A stretch of 57,266 nt of DNA, taken from Clostridia bacterium. GTDB taxonomy: Bacteria; Bacillota; Clostridia; Oscillospirales; Acutalibacteraceae. Every line of letters begins with the position of its first letter. The stretch's first letter is position 1. Under the pieces are notes generated by a model. The model was not told the DNA's origin. It saw only the letters and a list, made by a program, of their open reading frames with translations, and did not search any database. The position numbers and the translations under genes were made by a program. This document shows, piece after piece, positions 18,765 to 26,915 of this stretch. Where the stretch lies: the NCBI GenBank assembly GCA_017474125.1, contig JAFVIF010000041.1, positions 1 to 57,266 on the forward strand, written 5' to 3'.

Positions 18765-20040
18765 TTTCTTCAATGCCGTAATACTCAAAGCATTTAACTG
18801 CGTTTTCGCTAATTACTTCGCCGCATACCAAAATAGGTACGGCAGGCGGGCAGGATAGGGAAAGGCTTGCTAAAGCATTTCCCTGCGCTTCATTAATTAC
18901 CGCTTTTTTATTTTTGCTCATTATGGCCTGTCTAATACTTAAGGCTCGTTGAGGCTTTTCGATTTTTGGCGGAAAAACCGTTATGGGCGCAAGGGGAGTA
19001 ATACTAAGCAATGCCTTTTCAAGATAGTCGAGATTTGACGTAATGCCTATCATAAGCACCGTAAAGTCAGGGTCGGCAAATTCACATTCAATGCTTTTGC
19101 TTCGTAATATTTCGGCAAATTCAATTCCCGTATAGCCGTATGCCTTGGTGCAAAGGGTGATTTTAAGCGGCTCTGCCTCGTAAAGGGTATAGCCCTTGCT
19201 TCTGAGCACTTTTTTCATACGCTCCGCCTTTAAAATTAAGGCGGAAAGCTTGTCCTTAAAGCCTAAGGATAAATACTCGTTTACTTTGTCAAGCGACTGT
19301 AAAATCAAAAACGAAGGACTTGTTGAGCCGAAAAGCGCAAGAGCCATTTTGGCATAGCTGGCTAAGGCTTCATCCTTAATATGAAGATAAGCTCCACCGG
19401 TAAGGCAGGGTAGGGTTTTGTGTGCCGAAGCGCAGCACATATCAGCACCAAGGTCTACGGGAAAAAGGCTTTCGGGCAAAAATTTAAAATAAGCTCCATG
19501 AGCGCAGTCAACAAGTAATAGCACCTTGTGCTTTTTGCAAATTTCACTTATTGCATTTATGTCCGAAGTGCCGCCCAAATAATCGGGAGAGGTTATATAA
19601 ACAGCCCCGGGACGGTGTTTAATTATTTCCTGCTCTAAGCCTTCTTTACTTATTTCGCAGGATAAATACGAAGCATTTGAAAAAATCCACTCAACCTCTA
19701 AATCAAGCAAAGCGGCGGCAGTAATAAAGGCTTTGTGAGCGTTTCTCCCTGCGAGAATTTTGTTTCGTCCCAAAAGCTTTGCAATATAAAGCATAGCGCG
19801 TATACATTGAGAAGAGCCTTCAGTGCTGTAAAAGGTGGGACAGCCGAAAAGGGAAGAGGCGTTATCCTCGCTTTCCTTAATGATGCCGTTTGCCTCGTAA
19901 AGAGCGTCGGCACCCTTTATTTCGGTAATATCGTATTGCTCAAAGCCTAAAAGGGGAGCTCCCTTATGACCGGGCATATGCAGTCGATGAAAATTGCTGT
20001 CGTTGTATTTTTTTACAAAATCACAAATAGGGGTATTCAT
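18745..20040 (-). CDS. Orn/Lys/Arg decarboxylase-family PLP enzyme
   Basis: The 431 residues belong to the fold-type I group I decarboxylases (as SpeA/YaaO/CadA), with HMPGHKG at 21-27, YSTEGSS at 71-77, VDCAHG with the cofactor Asp178 and SAHK with the Schiff-base Lys208. Members remove CO2 from arginine, lysine or ornithine to give polyamines. At 431 residues it is shorter than typical 480-residue clostridial arginine decarboxylases, with a reduced C-terminal domain, so substrate is uncertain. The scfB stop and this start overlap as TAATG, so it is translationally coupled to the SCIFF maturase. Confidence 0.85.
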   Translation of the reverse strand: MNTPICDFVKKYNDSNFHRLHMPGHKGAPLLGFEQYDITEIKGADALYEANGIIKESEDNASSLFGCPTFYSTEGSSQCIRAMLYIAKLLGRNKILAGRNAHKAFITAAALLDLEVEWIFSNASYLSCEISKEGLEQEIIKHRPGAVYITSPDYLGGTSDINAISEICKKHKVLLLVDCAHGAYFKFLPESLFPVDLGADMCCASAHKTLPCLTGGAYLHIKDEALASYAKMALALFGSTSPSFLILQSLDKVNEYLSLGFKDKLSALILKAERMKKVLRSKGYTLYEAEPLKITLCTKAYGYTGIEFAEILRSKSIECEFADPDFTVLMIGITSNLDYLEKALLSITPLAPITVFPPKIEKPQRALSIRQAIMSKNKKAVINEAQGNALASLSLSCPPAVPILVCGEVISENAVKCFEYYGIEEIEIVSE

Positions 20041-21416
20041 TATTCGTTACCGCCGATTTGACGCGCAATAGCAACCATAATGGCGCACTCCATACGCTTT
20101 TTGAATAATTCACAGCCGTATTTATAAACACCCGTAACCTTGCCTGTAGAATGGTATGCGTTTGCGGCACAACCGCCTGAGCAATAAAGACGCGCCCAGC
20201 AGTCCTTACATTCCTCGTGGGCGTATACGTTGCAGGCCATAAATTCGTTTTGAATTTCTTTATTTGTTACCCCTTGCCAAATATCACCGAGCTTGAATTT
20301 CTCCTCCCCTACAAACTGATGGCAGGGGTAAAGGTCGCCCCAAGGGGTAACGGCCATATATTCGGTACCGCTTCCGCAACCCGAAATGCGTTTGTAAATA
20401 CAGGGACCGCCTGTAAGGTCAATCATATAATGATAGAAGGTAAAGGGCTTGCCCTCCTTATCCTTTTGAAGCATTAATTCGGCAAGTTTTTCGTATTGCT
20501 CCATAACAATTGGTAAATCATCAAGGGTTAGCTCGTTTTTATCTCCCTTTTCACATACAACGGGCTCCATACTCAGCTCAGTAAAGCCTAAGCCGAGCAT
20601 AACCTTAATATCCTCTAAAAAGTCGGGATTCTGATGGGTAAAGGTGCCGCGCATATAGTAGTTCCTATTTCCTCTTGCTTTAACAAGCTTTTGGAACTTA
20701 GGAACTATTCTTTCAAAGCTTCCGTTGCCTGCATAGTCCACTCTGTAACGGTCGTGAACTTCCTTTCTTCCGTCAAGACTAAGTACTACGTTGCTCATTT
20801 CCTTGTTGGCAAATTCAATAACCTCGTCGTCGATTAAAAGACCGTTGGTGGTAAGGGTAAAGCGGAAATTTTTGCCCTTTTCCTTTTCAATGCTTCGTGC
20901 ATAGGCAACCATTTGCTTTACTACTTCAAAATTCATTAATGGCTCGCCGCCGAAAAAGTCAACCTCAAGGTTTTTGCGACTGCCTGAGTTTTCAATAAGA
21001 AAATCAAGGGCGCGCTTGCCAACCTCAAAGCTCATAACCGCCCTGTCACCGTGGTATTTTCCTTGACTTGCAAAGCAGTACTCACAGTTTAAATTACAGG
21101 TGTGGGCAATATGAATACAAAGGGCTTTTACAACCCCTGCGGTTTTTTCCTTAAGCGCACCTGCCATACCTTGGAAGGTGTCCTCGGCAAAAAGCTTGCC
21201 GCTGTTTTTAAGCTCTTCTACGTCGGCGTAGCATTCGGCAATATCCTCTTCCGAGATATCCTTATATTTAGCTTTAACAGCCTTAACAATATCTTCTTTT
21301 GAATTATTTTCAAATAAGCCGATAATATCGTAAGCAACCTCGTCAACGACGTGAACGGCGCCGCTGCAAACATCAAGAACGATATTATAGCCGCCTTGCT
21401 TGTATTGATGAATCAT
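20040..21416 (-). CDS. scfB: SCIFF maturase, radical SAM thioether-forming enzyme
   Basis: This 458-residue enzyme installs Cys-to-Thr thioether crosslinks in the SCIFF peptide. The N-terminal RRE-like domain (about 1-90) precedes the radical SAM core CNLNCEYC (C107, C111, C114) and DFFGGEPL. The C-terminal SPASM-type region binds auxiliary iron-sulfur clusters through CIY, CGSG, CHQF and the final CKDCWARLYCSGGC cluster. It lies directly after scfA on the same strand, separated by a terminator hairpin that would lower its expression relative to the peptide. AGGAG lies 7 nt before ATG 21416. Confidence 0.95.
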   Translation of the reverse strand: MIHQYKQGGYNIVLDVCSGAVHVVDEVAYDIIGLFENNSKEDIVKAVKAKYKDISEEDIAECYADVEELKNSGKLFAEDTFQGMAGALKEKTAGVVKALCIHIAHTCNLNCEYCFASQGKYHGDRAVMSFEVGKRALDFLIENSGSRKNLEVDFFGGEPLMNFEVVKQMVAYARSIEKEKGKNFRFTLTTNGLLIDDEVIEFANKEMSNVVLSLDGRKEVHDRYRVDYAGNGSFERIVPKFQKLVKARGNRNYYMRGTFTHQNPDFLEDIKVMLGLGFTELSMEPVVCEKGDKNELTLDDLPIVMEQYEKLAELMLQKDKEGKPFTFYHYMIDLTGGPCIYKRISGCGSGTEYMAVTPWGDLYPCHQFVGEEKFKLGDIWQGVTNKEIQNEFMACNVYAHEECKDCWARLYCSGGCAANAYHSTGKVTGVYKYGCELFKKRMECAIMVAIARQIGGNE

Positions 21417-21431
21417 AATATATCTCCTAAG

Positions 21432-21458
21432 AAAAAATGCCGCCGTAAGGCGGCATTT
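21432..21458 (-). terminator. Attenuating terminator between scfA and scfB
   Basis: AATGCCGCC-GTAA-GGCGGCATT followed on the minus strand by six T. It sits after the scfA stop, so most transcripts should carry the peptide gene alone. Confidence 0.85.
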
Positions 21459-21470
21459 GAATCGAGCAAT

Positions 21471-21623
21471 TTATTTGCTTTCTTCGGTGTTCTCGCACTG
21501 CTGATTAGCAATACCGCAGCTGGTTTTGCAAGCAGACTGACAAGAAGTCTGACATTCACCGCAGCCGCCGTTCTTAGCGCTTTCGCAAAGATTACGGGTT
21601 TCAATAGTAATGATGTGTTTCAT
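21471..21623 (-). CDS. scfA: SCIFF (six cysteines in forty-five) ribosomal peptide precursor
   Basis: This 50-residue peptide starts MKHIITIETRN and contains the diagnostic core CGECQTSCQSACKTSC with six family cysteines at positions 21, 24, 28, 32, 36 and 43. A seventh cysteine at position 13 in the leader part is not typical. SCIFF is one of the most conserved ribosomal peptides in Clostridia, and the maturase gene follows at once. The ribosome site GGAGG lies 7 nt before ATG 21623, and a promoter lies at 21655-21683. Function of mature SCIFF is unknown. Confidence 0.95.
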   Translation of the reverse strand: MKHIITIETRNLCESAKNGGCGECQTSCQSACKTSCGIANQQCENTEESK

Positions 21624-21654
21624 TGTATTTCCTCCGATACATTAGTCTTTAAAA

Positions 21655-21683
21655 ATAATAACATATTGCAAATAATAAGTCAA
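21655..21683 (-). promoter_or_regulatory. Promoter of scfA-scfB-decarboxylase operon
   Basis: On the minus strand: TTGACT, 17-nt spacer, TATTAT, 31 nt before the scfA start. Confidence 0.75.
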
Positions 21684-21816
21684 TAGCTGTCACCGACAAA
21701 AATAAGAAAAAATATTTTGTGTGTGGCTACATTTTCCTTTAGCTTTGGCTTCAAGCCATCGCCGTCCTTTCCTGAAGTTTTGAGAATATTGTAACATAAA
21801 CAGTGCCGATTATCTA

Positions 21817-21846
21817 CAAAAAACGGCAGTCTTTAGACTGCCGTTT
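21817..21846 (-). terminator. Terminator of the amino-sugar operon
   Basis: AAACGGCAGTCT/AGACTGCCGTTT with T-run on the minus strand, just after nagB. Confidence 0.88.
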
Positions 21847-21851
21847 GAAAA

Positions 21852-22562
21852 TTAGTTTTCGCTGTAGATAACCGTTAAATCGGGATGAAGCTGTAGAATG
21901 GAAGCGGGAACCTTAGGAGTAATGGGACCGAAAAAGGCTTTTTCCAAAATTTCCTTTTTAGCGGCGCCGTTTGCAATAAGGAGTACCTTTTTGGCCTGCA
22001 TAATCGACATCATACCCATTGTGATTGCTTTGGTGGGTACGTCGGCCTCGCTTGCAAAAAAGCGTGCGTTTGCTTTAATGGTAGAAGCGTCAAGGCTAAC
22101 GAGGTGTGTTTCGGCGGTGAAGTATTCGTCGGGCTCGTTAAAGCCGATGTGACCGTCAAGACCGATTCCTAAAAGCTGTAAATCAATACCGCCAAGGCTT
22201 TTTATAAGCTTGTCGTATTGCTCTCCCTCTTTTTCAATATCGTCAGCGGTGCCGCTGGGAACGAAGGTTTTCTCCTTGTTGATATTAACCCTATCAAAAA
22301 GATTTTTGTTCATAAAGTAGCGGTAGCTTTGGTTGTTGCTTGAATCAAGTCCAACGTATTCATCAAGGTTAACGCTCGTTACGGTGGAAAAGTCGATAAT
22401 ACCGTTTTTGCAGTACTCGGTTAATTTGTCGTAGGCTCCTACGGGTGAAGAACCTGTTGCAAGACCTAAAACACAGTTGGGCTTATTAATGATTTGCGCC
22501 GCAATAATGTTGGCCGCCTTGGTGCTTAATTCATCATAGGTTTTTACAGTGATAAAATTCAT
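21852..22562 (-). CDS. nagB: Glucosamine-6-phosphate deaminase
   Basis: NagB converts glucosamine-6-phosphate to fructose-6-phosphate and ammonia. The 236 residues show LGLATGSSPVGAY (phosphate loop), VNLDEYVGL, SYRYFMN, LLGIGLDGHIGFNEP with catalytic Asp and His, and the KAITMGM lid. ATG 22562 is preferred because AAGGAAG lies 8 nt before it; ATG 22568 is the alternative. It is the last gene of an operon with the HTH-GlmM and the beta-helix acyltransferase, placing it at the junction of amino-sugar synthesis and breakdown. Confidence 0.95.
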   Translation of the reverse strand: MNFITVKTYDELSTKAANIIAAQIINKPNCVLGLATGSSPVGAYDKLTEYCKNGIIDFSTVTSVNLDEYVGLDSSNNQSYRYFMNKNLFDRVNINKEKTFVPSGTADDIEKEGEQYDKLIKSLGGIDLQLLGIGLDGHIGFNEPDEYFTAETHLVSLDASTIKANARFFASEADVPTKAITMGMMSIMQAKKVLLIANGAAKKEILEKAFFGPITPKVPASILQLHPDLTVIYSEN

Positions 22563-22575
22563 AGTCATCGCTTCC

Positions 22576-23244
22576 TTAAAATGGTATTCTTTTAACTACG
22601 CAGTCTTTTCCCTTAACGATACATTCGGCAGGGTAAACACCGCGAAGTGAGGTTAGGGGATATACCGAGGTATTTTTCCCTACTACAGTTCCGGGGTTTA
22701 AAACGCAACCGCACCCAATATCGGCGTAATCGGCAAGTATGCCGCCGATTTTCCTAAGTCCCGTGGCGTATTCCTCATCACCGTGTATGGTAATGCTTTT
22801 GCCGTCGGACTTTAAATTGGAGCAAATTGAGCCTGCGCCCATATGGGAATGATTACCCAAAACGGAATCTCCTACATAATTATAATGCGGAACGCTGACT
22901 TTATCAAGTAAAATACTGTTTTTTATTTCAGAAGAATTTCCGATTACACAGTTTTTGCCCGTAATTACGTTTCCGCGCAGGTATGCGCCCGGTCGAACTT
23001 CGGTTCCGCTGCCCAAAATAGCAGGGGGGATAATGGTGGCTGTGGGGGCGATGGTTACGTTTTCCCCTAAGAGTATTCCCTCTTTTATTTCGGTATAACC
23101 GTTAATTCCTTCCTTTAAAATATCTTTTATATGCTCTTTTATAAGAGGAAGCATTTCCCAAGGGTAGGTGCACTTTTCAAAAAGAGGCAATAAATAGCTT
23201 GTTTCACAGTTAAACAGCTCGGCGGTTTTTACCTTTTTATTCAA
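22576..23244 (-). CDS. Left-handed beta-helix acyltransferase-like protein (GlmU C-terminal-like)
   Basis: The 222 residues lack a nucleotidyltransferase domain. From about residue 45 they form hexapeptide repeats (ENVTIAPTATI, GNSSEIKNSIL, DYADIGCGCVLNPGT) like the acetyltransferase half of GlmU, including HMGAGSICSNLKSD that resembles the GlmU active-site loop. A TTG start at 23244 is supported by AGGAGG 8 nt upstream; the frame overlaps the end of the mutase gene by 8 nt. It may acetylate glucosamine-1-phosphate made by the preceding enzyme, or act on another sugar phosphate. Acetyl transfer is inferred. Confidence 0.8.
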   Translation of the reverse strand: MNKKVKTAELFNCETSYLLPLFEKCTYPWEMLPLIKEHIKDILKEGINGYTEIKEGILLGENVTIAPTATIIPPAILGSGTEVRPGAYLRGNVITGKNCVIGNSSEIKNSILLDKVSVPHYNYVGDSVLGNHSHMGAGSICSNLKSDGKSITIHGDEEYATGLRKIGGILADYADIGCGCVLNPGTVVGKNTSVYPLTSLRGVYPAECIVKGKDCVVKRIPF

Positions 23245-24853
23245 CGCTGTGTCCTCCTTCGTATACCGCTTTTCCGATTATTTCTGTATATTGCTCGCAA
23301 AGGGAAAGGTTTTCGGCCTCAACCATAATGCGTATAACAGGCTCGGTACCGCTTTGACGGAGCAGAACTCTGCCAACACCGTTTAAAAGCTTTTCAACGC
23401 TTTCCTTAGCCTTTAGCACGTTGGGGTCGTTAAGCGCGGCTTCCTTGTTTTTAACCTTTATATTAACGGTTTTCTGCGGATAAATAAGAACGTCTGCACA
23501 AAGCTTAGACAAAGAGGTTTTGGTATCGCAGATTTCTTCTGTAACCATAATAGCGGTTAATATTCCGTCACCTGTGGTAGCGTATTTTTTGAGAATGATG
23601 TGTCCCGATTGCTCTCCGCCCAAGGAATAATCGTTTTTCTGCATACAATCATAAACGTAGCGGTCGCCAACCGAGGTAAGGCTTGCCTTCATTCCCGCCT
23701 TTTCAAGACTTTTAATAAATCCGCTGTTAGACATAACGGTGGCAACTACGGTATCATTACTCAGCATACCGCGGTTTTTAAGGCGTCGACCTAAAAGATA
23801 AAGCATGGCATCGCCGTCTACGGTAGTGCCGTTTTCGTCTACCGCAATACAGCGGTCGGCGTCACCGTCAAAGGCAAAGCCGATATCAAGATGCTGTTCC
23901 TTAACCAATTTACAAAGATTTTCAATATGGGTGGAGCCGCAGCCGTTATTGACGTTAAGCCCGTCGGGGGAGTCGCCCGTAACGAATACCTGTGCGCCTA
24001 AAGCAGAGAATACGTTTTTTGCAATCATCCAGGAAGCACCGTTTGCACAGTCAAGGCCTATTCTAAGCTTCTTGTAAGAATTTGATGCCAAGGAAATAAG
24101 GTAGCCTAAGTATCGGTTTCTTCCCGAAACGTAGTCTACAATACAGCCTATATTTTCTCTTTTGGCTAAGGGTAAATCTTCCCCCGAAATATTGAGTCTT
24201 TCGAAATCGCCGTCAATATATGCTTCTATAAGGGCAGTGGTATCGTCATCAAGCTTTTCGCCGTAACGGTTAATAACCTTAATGCCATTGTCGTAAAAGG
24301 GGTTATGGGAAGCGGTAATCATTATTCCGCAGTCAAATTCATCCTGACGGGTAACGTAGGAAACGCTTGGAGTGGTAGTAACGTGAAGCATATAAGCATC
24401 GGCGCCCGAAGCGGTAATACCGGCTACAATAGAGTATTCAAGCATATAGCTGGAACGACGGGTGTCCTTGCCTATAACTATTCTTGTGCGTTCACCCTTT
24501 TTTTGGTAATTTGAAAAGGGGGAGGAAAAATACCAGCCTAAGAATCGGCCCACCTTGTAAGCTTGAAGTGAGGTTAGACTTACGTTTGCTTCACCGCGAA
24601 AGCCGTCGGTGCCGAAGTATTTAAGACCGCCCTTGTTTTCGTTTATCTTAATGGGCTGTGAATCAATAAGAAGCTGATCGGTGGTAATGCCGAAAAGGGT
24701 GCATAGCTGAAGCACCTTATCAATTTGAGGCAGTGCCTGATCCATTTCCCATTTAGACACCGATTGGCGCGAAACGTTTATTTTTTCTGCGAGCTGTTCT
24801 TGTGAAATATTTTTTTGCGTACGAAGAACGGCGATTTTTTCGCCTATGGTCAT
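23237..24853 (-). CDS. glmM: Phosphoglucosamine mutase with N-terminal XRE helix-turn-helix domain
   Basis: Residues 1-64 are a full XRE/Cro HTH (IGEKIAVLRTQKNISQEQLA, then VSRQSVSKWE, ITTDQLL), and residues 76-538 are a complete alpha-D-phosphohexomutase: KYFGTDGFRG, TASHNP with phosphoserine Ser182, the metal loop DGDADR (329-334), GGEQSGH (412-418) and the C-terminal phosphate loop RQSGTEP. Normal GlmM is about 445 residues without the HTH. It should interconvert glucosamine-6- and -1-phosphate. The frame is continuous, with no frameshift. The operon continues with the beta-helix acyltransferase and nagB. A perfect 17-bp palindrome lies upstream at 24939-24955. PNGM specificity is by motif and context only. 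Confidence 0.88.
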   Translation of the reverse strand: MTIGEKIAVLRTQKNISQEQLAEKINVSRQSVSKWEMDQALPQIDKVLQLCTLFGITTDQLLIDSQPIKINENKGGLKYFGTDGFRGEANVSLTSLQAYKVGRFLGWYFSSPFSNYQKKGERTRIVIGKDTRRSSYMLEYSIVAGITASGADAYMLHVTTTPSVSYVTRQDEFDCGIMITASHNPFYDNGIKVINRYGEKLDDDTTALIEAYIDGDFERLNISGEDLPLAKRENIGCIVDYVSGRNRYLGYLISLASNSYKKLRIGLDCANGASWMIAKNVFSALGAQVFVTGDSPDGLNVNNGCGSTHIENLCKLVKEQHLDIGFAFDGDADRCIAVDENGTTVDGDAMLYLLGRRLKNRGMLSNDTVVATVMSNSGFIKSLEKAGMKASLTSVGDRYVYDCMQKNDYSLGGEQSGHIILKKYATTGDGILTAIMVTEEICDTKTSLSKLCADVLIYPQKTVNIKVKNKEAALNDPNVLKAKESVEKLLNGVGRVLLRQSGTEPVIRIMVEAENLSLCEQYTEIIGKAVYEGGHSVE

Positions 24854-24938
24854 AATAAAAACCTTCTTTCTTTAATACTACTATTATTATGCTATCAAAA
24901 ATTGTTTTATATATCAATCAACTTCGGTTTCTTTTTTT

Positions 24939-24955
24939 CGCAACTGATAGTTGCG
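24939..24955. promoter_or_regulatory. Palindrome upstream of the HTH-glmM operon (candidate operator)
   Basis: CGCAACT-GAT-AGTTGCG, perfect 7-bp arms, about 85 nt upstream of the mutase start. It is preceded by T-run on the plus strand, so a terminator reading in the other orientation is possible, but no plus-strand gene ends there. Confidence 0.5.
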
Positions 24956-25030
24956 TTATCGAGGCTTTGAATTTAAAAAAAGTATAAACAGTGATTTTAG
25001 AAATCGAAAAATGCAAATTTTTGTTTACTG

Positions 25031-25062
25031 AAAAATAAAGCCGACAGAATTTTCTGTCGGCT
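25031..25062 (-). terminator. Probable terminator of the ABC_sub_bind lipoprotein gene
   Basis: AGCCGACAGAA/TTCTGTCGGCT; the minus-strand T-run is interrupted (TTTATTTTT). Confidence 0.65.
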
Positions 25063-25068
25063 AAAAGG

Positions 25069-25977
25069 TTATGGAACGGTAATGCCTAATTCATTACATA
25101 TTTCTTTATTGTATACGGCAATCGGAGAAAGAGATAGGATTTCAAATTCCTCGGGGGTTTTGTTATTAAGCAAAATTTCGGCTGCCATTTTACCTGCTTC
25201 TCTGCCTAAAGCGTAATAATCAACCGTAAGGCTTGCATAACAAATATCACCGCCATACGCCGTAAATACGGGGATTTTGTTTTGACTGCAAATAATACCT
25301 ATGGTTTTTTCGTTATAGGCAACCGTGTTGTCCGACGGCAAATAAACAGCCTTGTTTTCAAGTGCGGCAGTGGCGGTAACCGTTTGAAGCTCGCTTATTT
25401 CGGTAAACGGATAAGCGTTCAAAACAATGCCGTAGGCTTCAAAGCTCTTTTTTATTTCGCTGAGCTGAATGGTAGAATTTGCTTCCTTTGAGCAATAAAT
25501 TATTCCTACCTTATCGCCTGCAATAAGCTTTAAGGATTCAACCATCATTTTTGCCTGCTCCTCAAAGGGTACCGCATCAGAGGTGCCGGTTACGTTTTTG
25601 GGAATATTATTAACAAAAGCGTAGTGGTAATCGGTTACTAAGGTGCCTACAACGGGTGTATTTACCGTACAATCAGCGGCGGCAAGCAGAGCGGGGGTTG
25701 AGCAGGCCATAATAAGATCAACCTTAAGGGCTGTTAAATCCTCTATCGACTTTTTACAAAATTCAGCCTTTTCTACAATTCTTTGTTCTATTTTTACCGT
25801 TTTGCCATTCTTTGCCAATTCTTCCTTTAAGGCTTCTATAAAGCCTACGGTAGCCTTATTGTGAGAATCAAAGTCGGTAAGCTGGCAAATACCAACGGTA
25901 AAATCAGCGGTGCCGCTACAGGAACAAAGGGAAAAGCATAAGCAGAATACGAGGATTAAGGAAAATACCTTTTTCAT
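25069..25977 (-). CDS. ABC-transporter substrate-binding lipoprotein (ABC_sub_bind family)
   Basis: The 302-residue lipoprotein has a signal peptide and a lipobox SLCSC near residues 16-20. The mature part begins FTVGICQLTDF and shows the two-lobed pattern of the TrpX/YtnO-like PF04392 binders (LIMACSTPALLAA, PVVGTLVTDY, VGIIYCSKEANS, VYLPSDNTV, VFTAYGGD). Members bind aromatic amino acids or similar small molecules for uptake; here no permease or ATPase is adjacent, so it is an orphan or works with a transporter encoded elsewhere. The ThuA-like gene lies 14 nt upstream on the same strand. Confidence 0.85.
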   Translation of the reverse strand: MKKVFSLILVFCLCFSLCSCSGTADFTVGICQLTDFDSHNKATVGFIEALKEELAKNGKTVKIEQRIVEKAEFCKKSIEDLTALKVDLIMACSTPALLAAADCTVNTPVVGTLVTDYHYAFVNNIPKNVTGTSDAVPFEEQAKMMVESLKLIAGDKVGIIYCSKEANSTIQLSEIKKSFEAYGIVLNAYPFTEISELQTVTATAALENKAVYLPSDNTVAYNEKTIGIICSQNKIPVFTAYGGDICYASLTVDYYALGREAGKMAAEILLNNKTPEEFEILSLSPIAVYNKEICNELGITVP

Positions 25978-25991
25978 TAATTTAACCTCTT

Positions 25992-26735
25992 TTATTCATC
26001 TTTGTTTAAAATTTCCGACAAGAAATTTGTCGGTTTAATGCAGGGAAACTCAATTTTTTCTGTCCTGCAAAGGGGCTTTGCCCAGCGTACTGCGTTTATA
26101 ATAACCTTTTGTACATGTTCGTTATAATACGTAGGGAAGGTTTCGTGACCCGGTTGGAAGTAAAAGATTCTGCCGTTGTTGCGCTTGAAGGTGCAGGCGG
26201 AACGGAAAACCTCTCCGCCCGAAAACCAACCAATCATTAATAATTCATCGGGGTCGGGGATACCAAAGGGCTCGGCATAGGTTTCCTCGTGCTCCAGCTC
26301 AATATAATCGGGAATATGGGCAGTGATGGGGTGTGCGTGGGTTAATACCCAAAGCCGTTCAAAATCCTTACTTTCTCTCCAGCTTAAATTACCTGCCGTG
26401 CCCATAAGCATTACAAAGGGCTTAGATGCGTGTGAGGAGTGAAGAGGAATAAAGCCCATACCGTTTTGTACTGCATTCTTAACCCGTGCCGCAATTTCAT
26501 CAGGCACCTTGGCGTGGGCGGCATGACCCCACCATATAAGCACGTCGGTATCGGCAAGAACCTCATCGGTAAGTCCGCATTCAGGGTCGTCAAGGGTAGC
26601 TGTTCGAACGGTAATATCCTCCTCACGGCTTAAAAAATCAGCAATAGCACCGTGAATTCCATTTGGATATAATTCCTTGCATTTTGGGTTTGTTTTTTCG
26701 TGAACAAACTCGTTCCATACAGTAACCTTAATCAT
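25992..26735 (-). CDS. ThuA-like protein (trehalose utilisation family)
   Basis: The 247 residues match ThuA/PF06283: VTVWNEFVHEK at the start, LIWWGHAAH, PLHSSHASKPF and YFQPGHETFPTY. ThuA-type proteins have a class I glutamine-amidotransferase-like fold and are linked to sugar 3-keto-glycoside metabolism, but the reaction is poorly defined. Only 14 nt separate it from the lipoprotein gene, suggesting an operon. ATG 26735 has GGATGTGAT upstream. Confidence 0.85.
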   Translation of the reverse strand: MIKVTVWNEFVHEKTNPKCKELYPNGIHGAIADFLSREEDITVRTATLDDPECGLTDEVLADTDVLIWWGHAAHAKVPDEIAARVKNAVQNGMGFIPLHSSHASKPFVMLMGTAGNLSWRESKDFERLWVLTHAHPITAHIPDYIELEHEETYAEPFGIPDPDELLMIGWFSGGEVFRSACTFKRNNGRIFYFQPGHETFPTYYNEHVQKVIINAVRWAKPLCRTEKIEFPCIKPTNFLSEILNKDE

Positions 26736-26818
26736 AAAATCACATCCTTAAGTGAATTTTAACATACCAAAAAAATAAAAGCAACAGCAAATTGTGCTTT
26801 TGAAGCTTTGAGATATAA

Positions 26819-26853
26819 TTAAAAAAGCTAAGTCGAATTTAGACTTAGCTTTA
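26819..26853 (-). terminator. Terminator of the pyrophosphatase-like gene
   Basis: AAAGCTAAGTC-gaattta-GACTTAGCTTT with minus-strand T6. The rest of 26736-26915 holds nothing else I can recognise. Confidence 0.8.
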
Positions 26854-26915
26854 TAAGAAAGGCTGCTAACCGAGCAGAAAAATGAGAGATTAAGCAAAAG
26901 CGCGTAAAGCTGACG

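Noticed and set aside
21684-21816. Fluoride or c-di-GMP-I riboswitch before scfA
   Set aside because: Only fragments of each consensus are present and a promoter for scfA lies between it and the gene.
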